Source: Bacteroidales bacterium (GTDB taxonomy: Bacteria; Bacteroidota; Bacteroidia; Bacteroidales; JAADGE01). From it: a stretch of 14,889 bases of DNA. The notes beneath the pieces are model-generated. The model did no database searches and was not told the DNA's origin. It saw nothing but the letters and a program-made list of their open reading frames with translations. Shown piece by piece: positions 1 to 8,078 of the stretch (position 1 is the first letter of the stretch; every line of letters begins with the position of its first letter). Position numbers and translations under genes: made by a program. The stretch is from assembly GCA_029934265.1 (NCBI GenBank), contig JAOZMN010000034.1, positions 1-14,889 of the forward strand, in the 5' to 3' direction.

Positions 1-81
1 GTCGATATTTTGAGCAAACATCGAAGAGAAGGAAAAAAACAATAATATTTCGAGAATAATTTTTATACGAAAGTATTTCAT
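1..81 (-). CDS. N-terminal fragment of an exported protein, cut by the window edge
   Basis: Reading the minus strand from an ATG at 81-79 gives 27 open codons to the window edge. The peptide starts MKYFRIKIILEILLFF and continues to ...SMFAQNID. It has a basic start, a hydrophobic core and a small-residue A-Q junction, which is the usual Bacteroidota Sec signal peptide with cleavage likely after MFA. The body of the protein lies outside the window, so no function can be given. The gene is co-directional with the secreted protein at 321-1187. A promoter-like box at 265-272 (minus) points towards it, and repeat copy 1 lies between that box and this start codon. The start codon and signal peptide are seen directly; that this is a real gene is inferred from the signal peptide quality. 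Confidence 0.7.
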   Translation of the reverse strand, partial: MKYFRIKIILEILLFFSFSSMFAQNID

Positions 82-115
82 ATGTCGGTTTGTTTGGTTT
101 ATGGTTCAGATTAAT

Positions 116-246
116 GAGTTCGGTATAAAAAGACCCTTAGGGTTTGGTTTAACAAAATTTAATAAATCTAAATGTTTAATTTACAGTCTTTTAATTAAAA
201 CTCTAAGGGTCTGATTGCGAAAAAATATACTTTTTAGACATAACTC
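116..246 (+). mobile_element. 131-bp MITE-like repeat, copy 1
   Basis: This is the first of four copies. The left end is GAGTTCGGTATAAAAAG. The right end, read on the opposite strand, is GAGTTATGTCTAAAAAG, slightly decayed relative to the other copies. The element is flanked directly by ATTAAT at 110-115 and ATTAAT at 247-252, a perfect 6-bp target duplication. The internal inverted repeat arms are at 131-145 and 198-212, separated by 52 nt. The right arm carries C-to-T at 202, which keeps a G-U pair in a plus-strand RNA. No ORF of note lies inside. It sits between the minus-strand gene ending at 321 and the minus-strand gene starting at 81. By hand count it differs from copy 2 at about 14 of 131 positions, with no indels. 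Confidence 0.9.
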
Positions 247-264
247 ATTAATTAAATACCGATA

Positions 265-272
265 CAAAGATA
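265..272 (-). promoter_or_regulatory. Bacteroidota -7-like box for the partial minus-strand gene
   Basis: The minus strand reads TATCTTTG, an exact match to the TAnnTTTG -7 consensus known for Bacteroidota. Transcription would start near 258 and run left through repeat copy 1 to the start codon at 81. No clear -33 TTG was found at normal spacing, so this is a candidate only. Before the repeat inserted, the leader would have been about 40 nt. Confidence 0.35.
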
Positions 273-320
273 ATTATTTTTTTGCACATTTAAATATATT
301 TCATTGTTCATTGCAAATTG

Positions 321-1187
321 TCAATATCCGTATTTATGTTCTTTTTTATCGGGTGCTGTTGTGTTTTTCACTTGAATATCTTTATAAAAAAGCCAGTAAC
401 CTTTTTTAAAACCCAAACCGTCGTAAACGAAACTCGGACCGTAATACTGGGGCTTGCCTACAAGTTCTTTTTTGGACGGAGTTAGTCTGTCCCAGACTAT
501 CATTTTAAATTTTTCATCGTACCTTAAAACCATTGAAACCTGTTCTCCGAATTCAAAAAATATTCGTTTTTGAGTTCGGTTGTTAAACTTTAATATCGGA
601 ATGCCGAAAGTTGCATTTCCGTTTTTTGTGAAAGTCAAAGTTTCTATTAATTTCTTGTTTGTCAGTAAGTTGTTGCCGTCCCAACCGAGCAAAGTATAAT
701 ATTTTGCACCTTTATATTTCTTTGTAATGATTTTATAATATAAAGCACCGTACCAATTTTTATTTGTCAGACTTAAATTTTCCGGATTTTTAATTTCTTC
801 CGAATTGTCGAAAAGCTCGATAATTTTGTATGTATTTCTTTTTTGTTTGTAATGAAAAAAACCGAAATATTTAAAACTGCCGTCTTTGTATTGCAAATTC
901 CAATTATAAATTTTTAATTTTTTGTCTTTTGAAATCTGTTTTGAAATTTTATTTAATTTTTCAAAATTATAATTAAAAGAATTTTCTGTAGCAAGAGTTT
1001 TTCGGAACGTTTTTAAAATAAGGGTATTAACTGAATCTATATTTTTATCTTCTTTTTGCAAGCGAAGTTCGGTAAATAAATTATTCAGATTATTTTCTAA
1101 GTTTTCCAAACTTTGTCCCTTTGTAAAAGAAATAAAAGGAGACATCGTGCAAACAATTATTATAAAACTTATACTTTTTTTTGTCAT
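321..1187 (-). CDS. secreted conserved protein of unknown function
   Basis: This 288-residue protein begins with a signal peptide: MTKK, then a hydrophobic stretch to about residue 22, then TKGQS. The N-terminal third is lysine- and asparagine-rich and helical-looking (residues 26-75). The remainder is rich in aromatics with β-like patches: WYGALYYKI, YYTLLGWDGN, FEFGEQVSMVLRYDE, MIVWDRLTP, and YGPSFVYDG close to the C-terminus. I recall this pattern from uncharacterised exported proteins conserved in Bacteroidota, but I cannot attach a biochemical function or a domain name. Its ATG at 1187 lies 72 bp from the divergent aspartase start, and the two genes share a symmetric promoter region. Downstream, 74 bp separate the stop from repeat copy 1, whose hairpin in this reading direction is followed by a T-run and could terminate the transcript. 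Confidence 0.8.
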   Translation of the reverse strand: MTKKSISFIIIVCTMSPFISFTKGQSLENLENNLNNLFTELRLQKEDKNIDSVNTLILKTFRKTLATENSFNYNFEKLNKISKQISKDKKLKIYNWNLQYKDGSFKYFGFFHYKQKRNTYKIIELFDNSEEIKNPENLSLTNKNWYGALYYKIITKKYKGAKYYTLLGWDGNNLLTNKKLIETLTFTKNGNATFGIPILKFNNRTQKRIFFEFGEQVSMVLRYDEKFKMIVWDRLTPSKKELVGKPQYYGPSFVYDGLGFKKGYWLFYKDIQVKNTTAPDKKEHKYGY

Positions 1188-1205
1188 AATTCTATTAAGA
1201 TTATT

Positions 1206-1213
1206 TATCTTTG
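1206..1213 (+). promoter_or_regulatory. -7-like box for the aspartase gene
   Basis: The sequence TATCTTTG matches TAnnTTTG exactly. A TTG lies at 1181-1183, 22 nt upstream, slightly long for a Bacteroidota -33 element. Predicted transcription starts near 1220, giving a leader of about 40 nt to the ATG at 1260. The TTTG overlaps the left arm of the palindrome at 1210-1228. Confidence 0.45.
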
Positions 1214-1228
1214 CATTAATTATGCAAA
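1210..1228. promoter_or_regulatory. operator-like palindrome between divergent genes
   Basis: TTTGCATTAATTATGCAAA has perfect 7-bp arms (TTTGCAT/ATGCAAA) around a 5-nt centre. The outer TTTG and CAAA of the palindrome are the conserved ends of the two opposing -7 boxes at 1206-1213 (+) and 1225-1232 (-). A dimeric regulator bound here would block both promoters. The palindrome is seen directly; the operator role is inferred. Confidence 0.4.
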
Positions 1229-1232
1229 CATA
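1225..1232 (-). promoter_or_regulatory. -7-like box for the 321-1187 gene
   Basis: The minus strand reads TATGTTTG, an exact TAnnTTTG match. A TTG on the same strand (positions 1257-1255) lies 22 nt upstream, mirroring the spacing of the plus-strand promoter. Transcription would start near 1218 and give a leader of about 30 nt. Confidence 0.4.
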
Positions 1233-1259
1233 TAAAGTTTTTATCGAAAAAACACAAAT

Positions 1260-2705
1260 ATGCGTATTGAAAACGATTTTATAGGCGAAAAAAGTATAAA
1301 AAAAACTGCATTGTACGGAATAAATTCTTTGCGAGCCGTTGATAATTTTCCCGAAATTGTACAGCCCGGACTTGAATGGTACAAAGCTCTCGGCGAAGTA
1401 AAAAAAGCTTGTTATCTTACTTATAAAGACTTTAAAACAGCTGCTTTACAAAAAATAAAAGAAAACTTGTTATCGTTTACATTTATAGAAGATGAAATTA
1501 TAGAAAAACTTATAGAAAGTGCCGATGAAATTTCGGAAGGAAAATATTTTGACAATTTCGTTGTCCCATATTTGCAGGGAGGAGCCGGAACAAGTATCAA
1601 TATGAATATCAATGAGATAATAGCAAATGTTTCACTTCTTAAAATCGGGAAACAAACCGGAGAATATCAAATAATAGACCCTTTTAAAGATGCAAACGTT
1701 TTTCAATCGACTAATGACGTTGTCCCGACGGCTTTAAAAACGGCAAGTATGAAATTGCTGCTTATTCTCGAAGACAAAATCAATAAATTAAGATTTGAAA
1801 TAGAGAAAAAAGAAACAGAAAACAGGAATACACTTCGTTTGGCATACACACAGCTTCAAAGTGCCGTGCCTTCGTCTTACGGAAAATTATTTTCGACTTA
1901 CAACGAAGCTTTATCACGGGATTGGTGGCGAGTTTCAAAATGTTTGGAAAGAATTAAAGTTGTAAATCTTGGCGGAAGTGCAGTCGGCACTTCGATAGCC
2001 GTCCCGACTTTTTTTGTAATGAATGTTGCAAAAAAACTTCGTAATATTACCGATTTACCTGTTACTTCCGGCGAAAATTTGTCCGATGCAACAAGTAATA
2101 CAGATACATTTGTAGAAGTTCATGCAATTTTGAAAGCCCATGCGGTAAATCTCGAAAAAATTGTAAATGATATTCGTTTGCTTGCCTCCGATATTTGTCA
2201 AAATAAAGAAATAGAAATACCGGCACGACAGACCGGCAGTTCGATAATGCCGGGTAAAGTAAATCCGGTTATTCCTGAATTTGTAATAAGTACGGCACAT
2301 AAAATTTATTCTAATGATGTTTTAATCAGCTCGTTATCTGCACGAGGCGATTTAGATTTGAATGCTTATTTGCCGGTGATAGGCTATACTTTGTTAGAGT
2401 CAATTTCCTTGTTAATTTCGGCAAACGAAAGTTTAAGAAAAAATATGTTTGCAGGCTTGAAGGTAAATTCGGAAGTCGCAGAAAACAAGCTGTTTGCAAG
2501 TCCGGCAATAACTACAGCATTAATTCCGTATATAGGTTACGGCAATGCTGCAAAACTTGCCCGGGAAATGCAAGTCGGAAATACAGATATTTTTGAAGCA
2601 AATTATAAAACTCAAGTATTTGATGAAGATAAGCTTGTAGAAGTATTAGAAACCGAAAAATTATTAAAAACAGGTTTTTCGATATATGACATGAGTTCGA
2701 TATAA
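1260..2705 (+). CDS. aspA: aspartate ammonia-lyase (aspartase/fumarase superfamily)
   Basis: At 481 residues this is the usual aspartase length; the enzyme deaminates L-aspartate to fumarate and ammonia in the cytoplasm. Visible family motifs are MRIENDFIGEK at the N-terminus, QGGAGTS at 106-112, QSTNDV at 149-154, and the superfamily signature GSSIMPGKVN at 326-335 with the presumed catalytic serine 327 in the flexible SS loop. The segment ARGDLDLNAYLP after the signature, and GGSAVGTSIAVP before it, are unlike the classical E. coli form. They resemble the aspartase type that I recall accompanying [FeFe]-hydrogenase maturation genes in Bacteroidota, but no hyd genes lie here. The last codons (S-S-I-stop) are supplied by repeat copy 2; without the insertion the frame would end Y-D-I-K-K-stop at 2837-2839. 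Loss of function is not expected, because only the extreme C-terminus changes. A different fumarase-superfamily substrate is possible but less likely. Confidence 0.87.
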   Translation: MRIENDFIGEKSIKKTALYGINSLRAVDNFPEIVQPGLEWYKALGEVKKACYLTYKDFKTAALQKIKENLLSFTFIEDEIIEKLIESADEISEGKYFDNFVVPYLQGGAGTSINMNINEIIANVSLLKIGKQTGEYQIIDPFKDANVFQSTNDVVPTALKTASMKLLLILEDKINKLRFEIEKKETENRNTLRLAYTQLQSAVPSSYGKLFSTYNEALSRDWWRVSKCLERIKVVNLGGSAVGTSIAVPTFFVMNVAKKLRNITDLPVTSGENLSDATSNTDTFVEVHAILKAHAVNLEKIVNDIRLLASDICQNKEIEIPARQTGSSIMPGKVNPVIPEFVISTAHKIYSNDVLISSLSARGDLDLNAYLPVIGYTLLESISLLISANESLRKNMFAGLKVNSEVAENKLFASPAITTALIPYIGYGNAAKLAREMQVGNTDIFEANYKTQVFDEDKLVEVLETEKLLKTGFSIYDMSSI

Positions 2706-2823
2706 AAAGACCCTTAGGGTTTGATTTAACAAAATTTAACAAGTCTAAATGTTTAATTTACAGCTTGTTACTTAAAACCCTAAGGGTCTGATTTCGAGAA
2801 AATCTACTTTTTAGACTGAACTC
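2693..2823 (+). mobile_element. 131-bp MITE-like repeat, copy 2, inserted in the 3' end of the aspartase gene
   Basis: The element begins GAGTTCGATATAAAAAG and ends with the complement of GAGTTCAGTCTAAAAAG; the two ends match at 14 of 17 positions. It is flanked by TGACAT at 2687-2692 and TGACAT at 2824-2829, a perfect 6-bp target duplication. The internal arms at 2708-2722 and 2775-2789 pair perfectly over 15 bp. The element overlaps the aspartase CDS, supplying its final three sense codons and stop. It separates that gene from the SPOR-like gene, which before insertion would have followed the aspartase stop by about 25 bp and was probably co-transcribed. Confidence 0.93.
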
Positions 2824-2864
2824 TGACATTAAAAAATAAATTTCAAAAATTAAAGTTTATACAA

Positions 2865-3236
2865 ATGAATATTTTACGATATTTTATAATATTAATTGTA
2901 TTTTTATTCAATACTTTCGGTGTATTTTCGCAAGATACCGGTAAACCTCACGGATTTTCCGGAGATGCTGAAAATTTAGTGTTCAAAATACAAATTGCAG
3001 CTTGCGTTGAGGCTTTGCCACTCAGTACTTTACGGAATATATATCCTCGTGAAGTCAAAATTACCAACGAAATGGATAACGGCTGGTATAAATATATGGT
3101 CGGCAATTACAAAACCTATCGAGACGCTTGGGAAGCACAGCAACAAATGAAAATTGAAGGTTCTTTTATTGTAGCGTATCGAAAAGGAAAGCGTTTAAAA
3201 AATATTAGAGAAGTTGCTCAGCCCATAGAAAAGTAG
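2865..3236 (+). CDS. small secreted SPOR-like domain protein
   Basis: This 123-residue protein has a signal peptide (hydrophobic residues 5-20, FGVFSQ junction near 18-23). The single domain after it has the SPOR-type pattern: VFKIQIAAC at 39-47, a loop with IYPREV, then GWYKYMVGNY at 73-82, a helix DAWEAQQQMK, and GSFIVAYRKGKR at 99-110. SPOR domains bind peptidoglycan stripped of stem peptides, and in Bacteroidota many short exported proteins carry one, so a cell-wall or periplasmic role is likely. The domain call rests on the pattern rather than on a database match. The gene lies 41 bp after repeat copy 2 and was probably part of an operon with the aspartase gene before the insertion. No strong promoter of its own was seen. 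The partner and exact role are unknown. Confidence 0.7.
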   Translation: MNILRYFIILIVFLFNTFGVFSQDTGKPHGFSGDAENLVFKIQIAACVEALPLSTLRNIYPREVKITNEMDNGWYKYMVGNYKTYRDAWEAQQQMKIEGSFIVAYRKGKRLKNIREVAQPIEK

Positions 3237-3349
3237 CTTGCTTTTTTAAGTGAACCTCTTGCTAATACATTTTTTTTACAAATTCTTACTTGTTGCCCCT
3301 GCTTTTATTTTGTAAAATACGCAGAATACCTTAAATTTTAAAATTTTTA

Positions 3350-3357
3350 TATCTTTG
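3350..3357 (+). promoter_or_regulatory. -7-like box just upstream of the AsmA-like gene
   Basis: TATCTTTG is an exact TAnnTTTG match only 8 bp before the ATG at 3366. If used, the transcript would be nearly leaderless, or translation may begin at the second ATG at 3381. No TTG at normal -33 spacing was found, so confidence is limited. Confidence 0.35.
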
Positions 3358-3365
3358 TTCATTAA

Positions 3366-6300
3366 ATGGAAAACCAAGATATGAACCAAGTCAACGAAAC
3401 GGAAAAACATAAGCGTTATGTTTTTTGGAAGACCGTATTAACGGTACTTGTTTTGTTTGTGCTTACAGATTTGTTTTTATGGTATTTTTCCACGCCGGTA
3501 TTGCGTTCCGGCATACAAAGTTTTGTCGAAAAAGAAAGCAAAGGACTTTATACCGTCGAGTTTGACAGAATTTATCTTGAACTCACCACCACAAGTCTGA
3601 AACTCGAAAATTTCAAATTAATTCCGAATATAGAAGTTTATAAAAAGCGAAAAAAAAATAAAAATATTAAAATAGCTTTATATAAAGTGTCTTTTGAAAA
3701 ATTAAGTTTCAAAAGATTGCACGTATTGAAATTATACAATAATAATGAGCTTATTTTCAATGAAATAAGTATCGACAAGCCTAAAATAAGAATAATCGGT
3801 TTGCCCGACAAAAAAGAAAAATCGGACGATAAATACGATGCTGTTCATAACGATTTGTATTCGATAGTTTCGCCGTATTTTAAGAAATTGGCTTGTAAAG
3901 AAATATCTATAAATCAAGGACAATTTTATTTTTTCTTAAAGCATTCCGATAAGGAAGAAAAAACGGCAGCTGAAAAAATTTCCATCAAACTTTATAATTT
4001 TGAGTTGGATAAAAACAGTTTTAAATCCAAAGACAAACTTTTTTATTCAGATGATTTTGATGTCGATATAGTGAATTATAATCTTTTGTTGAACGATAGT
4101 ATTCATCAAGTTTCAGCCGGAAAACTTAATATTTCGACAAAAAAAACTACAATCGAAATTTTAGATGTTCGTATAAATTCAATTTTGCCTGATACCGTTT
4201 CGATAAAAGGACACACGATTTACAACATTGAAGCACCGCACGTACTTGTTACCGGAACAAACCTGAAAAAAGCATGGTTTGATAAAGATATTGTTGTCGA
4301 TAATTTGATATTTGACTCGTCAAGTATTAAAATTATAAAACCTTATCAAAATTCAAAAAAAGATAAAAAAACAACTGTAACTTCTACGACTGATTTTAAA
4401 GATGTTTATTCTTTGCTTAAAGGAAAAATAAATTCTATTTCGGTAAACGAGTTTTCATTTCGTGATGCAACATTGGAACTCAAAGAAACTAAAACCGCAA
4501 AAATCCCTCTCTATAAAGTTGATACATTGTCTATTACACTCGAAAACTTTAAACTTGACTCTCTTGCCGGATACCGTAAAAATAAAATTCTTTATTCCGA
4601 AAATATAGAATTGGACGTTTCAAATTACGGAATGAAATTAAAGGATAATACGCATTTTTTGGAAGCACAAAAATTTGTTCTTTCTACAAAAGAAAAAATG
4701 ATAAAAGCCAAAAACGTAAAACTGACACCGCTTCCGGGAAGAAAAAATAAAGGAGCTACAAGTTTGGATATAAAAATGTCCGGATTGGAAATTGCCGGAG
4801 CTGATTTTATAAAAGTATATAATACAGGAGTTTTAAATATAAAATTGCTTTTACTCGACCGACCGTCGTTTCGGATTGTGAATACATATACGCAAGTAAA
4901 GAAAAAACGAAATGCAAGTGTTATATATGACTTGGTATCAGGCTATTTGAATACATTACAAATAGAAAATACTCAAATCAGGAATGGAAATTTTCAATTA
5001 TCTAAATTCCGAAATAATGAAAAAGTAGCACACTATAAAGGTGGAATTTCAATTTTATTGAAAAACTTTAAACTTGATGAAAATACTGCAAAGTATTCTG
5101 ATAGAATATTTTACGCAACAGGTTTTGATATTGATTTAAAAAATTATTCCATGAAATCCGAAAAAGATTTGCATACATTGGAGGTCGGCAAATTAAAAAT
5201 ATCAACTTTCAAATCTTCTATTGAAATAAATGATTTTTCATATTTTCCCGACAAAGAGGAATTTTCAATAGAAATATTGAAAAAATATCACAAACACGAT
5301 TTTAAAATAATTAAATTTAAAAGCCTGTTAATTAATGATATAGATATAAATAAAGCAATTTTCGATAAAGAACTTTTTGTAAATGAAATTATACTTTCCA
5401 AACCGGAAATAAATATTAAAAAAATTCAAGGTTTAGAGTTTAAAGACCAAGATACGACAAGTCTTGAAGACCTTTTCATTGTCGGTGAAGAAGATATATT
5501 TGCACTCTCGGACAGCCTTTCCTTATTTCCCGATACCACTGTTTTTTTTGTGAAAAAAGATACACTTTCATTAAATTTAGCGATAGACACATTACTTGAA
5601 GAAACTTATAAACAAGTAGTTGCAAGACTGTTAAAAGACAAATTAAATTTTATTGAAATAGGAAAAATAAGAATTGACACAGGAAGGATTCGTATTCAAA
5701 AATTCGATACGACTTATAGGAAATTAAGCTCTTTTAAAAATAATATTTCTCTTGAACTTATTGATTTTAAAATTATTCCGGATTCAGTTAAGTACGATGA
5801 TAGATTTATGTTTTCTCGAAATATAGAATTTAACATTCATAATTTTCAAACACTTTTGAAAGATAAAAGTCATAATTTAAAGGTCGGAAATATTAAATTT
5901 ATCGGTTTGGACTCTTTGATTATTGTAAATAATTTACGGATTTTTCCGATAAAAGATTCAATAAATCATATTAGAAATTCATCAATAATTTATTTGCCGG
6001 AAATAGAATTGACAGGTATAAATGCTGAAAAAATATTGAAGGATAAGTATATAGAACTTAAAGAAATTAATATTTCAAAACCTGTAATTGCTTTGCTTAC
6101 AGACAAAAATAAAAATAAAAAAGTAAAACTTGTCGATACGGCACTTAAAAAATTCGACATTCCTCTTCCCAAGGGCATTAACGGAATAAAAATCGGAAAG
6201 TTCAGACTTACCGAAGGACTTATTGAACTTTCAAACAAGCAAGATGATACGGAAAAAAAACTTTTAACTTCCGGATTTTCGATAACTTTGGATAAAATTA

Positions 6301-8057
6301 ACATAGATTCGTCTAATATTGCGGAAAATTTCGGCAATTTGACTTTAGAATCCGGCAATTTGAAACTTTCAAGAGTGAATTTTAATATTCCGAATAATTT
6401 TTATAAGATAAAAACTGATACGATAAGTTTTTCTTTCACAAACTCGACAATAGAAGTACAAAATTTTGATTATAGTTATGATACAACTTTTAATGTAAGA
6501 GATGAACTTTTTAAAAAAGGTAAAAGTTCTACAACAGAATTTCACTCGCCTTACGTAAAAGCATACGGAGTTAATATTTTTGATATTGTCGCCAATAAAA
6601 TTCTTAATTTAGAAAAAATATCATTTCAAAATCCTGATATTAAGCTTGTTAAATATTTTAAATCGGATAAGAAAACATCACTGAATGGTATTGAAAGAAA
6701 AATACAAAATTCATTATCGAAAAATTTTAATGTGTTCAAAATTAAGAAGATATATTTTCTTGATGCTTCTGCAAATATTTCCGACATCAGTGTAAAGGAC
6801 GGTAAAAAAAGTTTTTTTTCTGATATTTCGGGACGGATAACTGATTTTGATTTGGATACAGCAAAAGCAAGTCCCGAAAGAATATTTTTTGCAGACGATA
6901 TAACTTTCAGAATGAAAAATTATTCTACTGTTTTGCCGTCTAAGATGTATGATTTACAAACAGGTGTTGTCGGAATTTCAACATCACAACAAAAACTTTA
7001 TGTTGATTATTTAAGTATGCGTCCAAAATATTCGCAATATGAATTTGCAAAAGTGAGCGGAAAACAAAAAAGTGTACTTTATCTGGAAGGCAAACATTTG
7101 CTTGCCGAAAATGTAAATTTGAGAAAACTTGCAAATAATCAAGCCGTTGAAATCGGAAAATTGACAACCGACGGTTTAAAAGTCCACATTTTTAAAGACA
7201 AACAATTACCGGAAGATTCAACAGCACGACCGGTTTCGCCTTTGGAGGCTTTGAAAAAAGCAAAAAAAATAATCTCTATTGATACAATTCAATTACATGA
7301 AAGTTATTTATCTTACGAACAAAATACTCATAAAAGTTTAAAAACAGGGACAATTTCTATAGAGGATATTAACGGTAAAATTTCCGGAATAACAAATGAT
7401 ACTTCCAAAATCGGGAAACGTTCATATACACGAATGAAATTTTCCGGTTATATAATGGGAAAAAGTTTGTTGAGTGCTTCTTTCCGTTTCCCTATAAATA
7501 GACCGAGTGAATATAAATTTATAGGTTCAGCCGATACTATGAATTTAAAAATTTTAAATCCCATACTTGAAAATACCGCTTTCTTATCCATAAATGAAGG
7601 CACAGCAAACAGTATTCGTTTTAATATTCATGGAAATGATACTATTGCCGAAGGAACTATGCGTTTCAGGTATAACGACTTGAAAATAACCGTAAAAGAT
7701 ACCGCTGATGCACGCAAAGGTTTTACTTCGATGCTTGCAAATACTATCTTACAGAGTGATAACCCGAAAAGAAAACACGCAAAACTGAAAGAAGGAAAAA
7801 TATTTCAAGAATCGGTAAAACACAAACCGGTTTTTAATTTGTGGACACAAGCAATACTTACCGGAGCTTTTTCGTCGCTTGGTTTTAAAACCAAACAGAT
7901 GAAGAAAAGTTTGAAAGTGAAGAAAAATCTCAATAAAATTCTTAAGAAAAAAGACAGGCAGCAAAATAAAACAGATAAAAAAATAGAAAAAGAAATGGAG
8001 CAAGAACTTAAAAAAATCGAAAAAAGAAAGAGAAAAAATAAGAATATCTCTATGTAA
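3366..8057 (+). CDS. giant AsmA/DUF748-like membrane-anchored protein with repeated domains
   Basis: The 1563-residue protein has a short cytoplasmic N-terminus, one transmembrane helix at about 19-41, and a long β-rich periplasmic region. A unit recurs that contains an ISIxxGxF-type strand, then ISIxLxNFKLD, FYSxxFDxDxxNYxxxLxDxxHxLxxGKLxIST. Units start near residues 180, 358, 531, 763, 941, 1126 and 1302, the fifth and last being most divergent. Near the C-terminus FNLWTQAILTGAFSSLG (1490-1506) resembles the conserved end of Bacteroidota AsmA-like proteins. AsmA/TamB/YhdP relatives form hydrophobic grooves thought to carry phospholipids between inner and outer membrane; that role here is inferred. 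A strongly basic, coiled-coil-like tail (about 1508-1563) follows. The gene is monocistronic in appearance, with repeat copy 3 and a terminator downstream. The call as AsmA superfamily is fairly secure; substrate and partners are unknown. Confidence 0.8.
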   Translation: MENQDMNQVNETEKHKRYVFWKTVLTVLVLFVLTDLFLWYFSTPVLRSGIQSFVEKESKGLYTVEFDRIYLELTTTSLKLENFKLIPNIEVYKKRKKNKNIKIALYKVSFEKLSFKRLHVLKLYNNNELIFNEISIDKPKIRIIGLPDKKEKSDDKYDAVHNDLYSIVSPYFKKLACKEISINQGQFYFFLKHSDKEEKTAAEKISIKLYNFELDKNSFKSKDKLFYSDDFDVDIVNYNLLLNDSIHQVSAGKLNISTKKTTIEILDVRINSILPDTVSIKGHTIYNIEAPHVLVTGTNLKKAWFDKDIVVDNLIFDSSSIKIIKPYQNSKKDKKTTVTSTTDFKDVYSLLKGKINSISVNEFSFRDATLELKETKTAKIPLYKVDTLSITLENFKLDSLAGYRKNKILYSENIELDVSNYGMKLKDNTHFLEAQKFVLSTKEKMIKAKNVKLTPLPGRKNKGATSLDIKMSGLEIAGADFIKVYNTGVLNIKLLLLDRPSFRIVNTYTQVKKKRNASVIYDLVSGYLNTLQIENTQIRNGNFQLSKFRNNEKVAHYKGGISILLKNFKLDENTAKYSDRIFYATGFDIDLKNYSMKSEKDLHTLEVGKLKISTFKSSIEINDFSYFPDKEEFSIEILKKYHKHDFKIIKFKSLLINDIDINKAIFDKELFVNEIILSKPEINIKKIQGLEFKDQDTTSLEDLFIVGEEDIFALSDSLSLFPDTTVFFVKKDTLSLNLAIDTLLEETYKQVVARLLKDKLNFIEIGKIRIDTGRIRIQKFDTTYRKLSSFKNNISLELIDFKIIPDSVKYDDRFMFSRNIEFNIHNFQTLLKDKSHNLKVGNIKFIGLDSLIIVNNLRIFPIKDSINHIRNSSIIYLPEIELTGINAEKILKDKYIELKEINISKPVIALLTDKNKNKKVKLVDTALKKFDIPLPKGINGIKIGKFRLTEGLIELSNKQDDTEKKLLTSGFSITLDKINIDSSNIAENFGNLTLESGNLKLSRVNFNIPNNFYKIKTDTISFSFTNSTIEVQNFDYSYDTTFNVRDELFKKGKSSTTEFHSPYVKAYGVNIFDIVANKILNLEKISFQNPDIKLVKYFKSDKKTSLNGIERKIQNSLSKNFNVFKIKKIYFLDASANISDISVKDGKKSFFSDISGRITDFDLDTAKASPERIFFADDITFRMKNYSTVLPSKMYDLQTGVVGISTSQQKLYVDYLSMRPKYSQYEFAKVSGKQKSVLYLEGKHLLAENVNLRKLANNQAVEIGKLTTDGLKVHIFKDKQLPEDSTARPVSPLEALKKAKKIISIDTIQLHESYLSYEQNTHKSLKTGTISIEDINGKISGITNDTSKIGKRSYTRMKFSGYIMGKSLLSASFRFPINRPSEYKFIGSADTMNLKILNPILENTAFLSINEGTANSIRFNIHGNDTIAEGTMRFRYNDLKITVKDTADARKGFTSMLANTILQSDNPKRKHAKLKEGKIFQESVKHKPVFNLWTQAILTGAFSSLGFKTKQMKKSLKVKKNLNKILKKKDRQQNKTDKKIEKEMEQELKKIEKRKRKNKNISM

Positions 8058-8078
8058 AATATCAAAATTTAAAAATAC

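Noticed and set aside
131..145. Telomere-like TTAGGG/CCCTAA in the repeat arms
   Set aside because: Only a single unit per arm, inside a palindrome, in a bacterial chromosome context; resemblance is coincidental.
215..409. Plus-strand open frame of 64 codons over the end of copy 1 and the 3' end of the secreted-protein gene
   Set aside because: It starts inside the repeat, runs antisense into the 321-1187 gene, and has no family-like features.
2693..2705. Frameshift or truncation of the aspartase
   Set aside because: The frame is intact through all family motifs; only the last residues are altered by the repeat insertion.
3234..3260. Possible terminator after the SPOR-like gene (AGC-TT-GCT followed by T-run)
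   Set aside because: Stem of only three base pairs with bulged extension; too weak to call.
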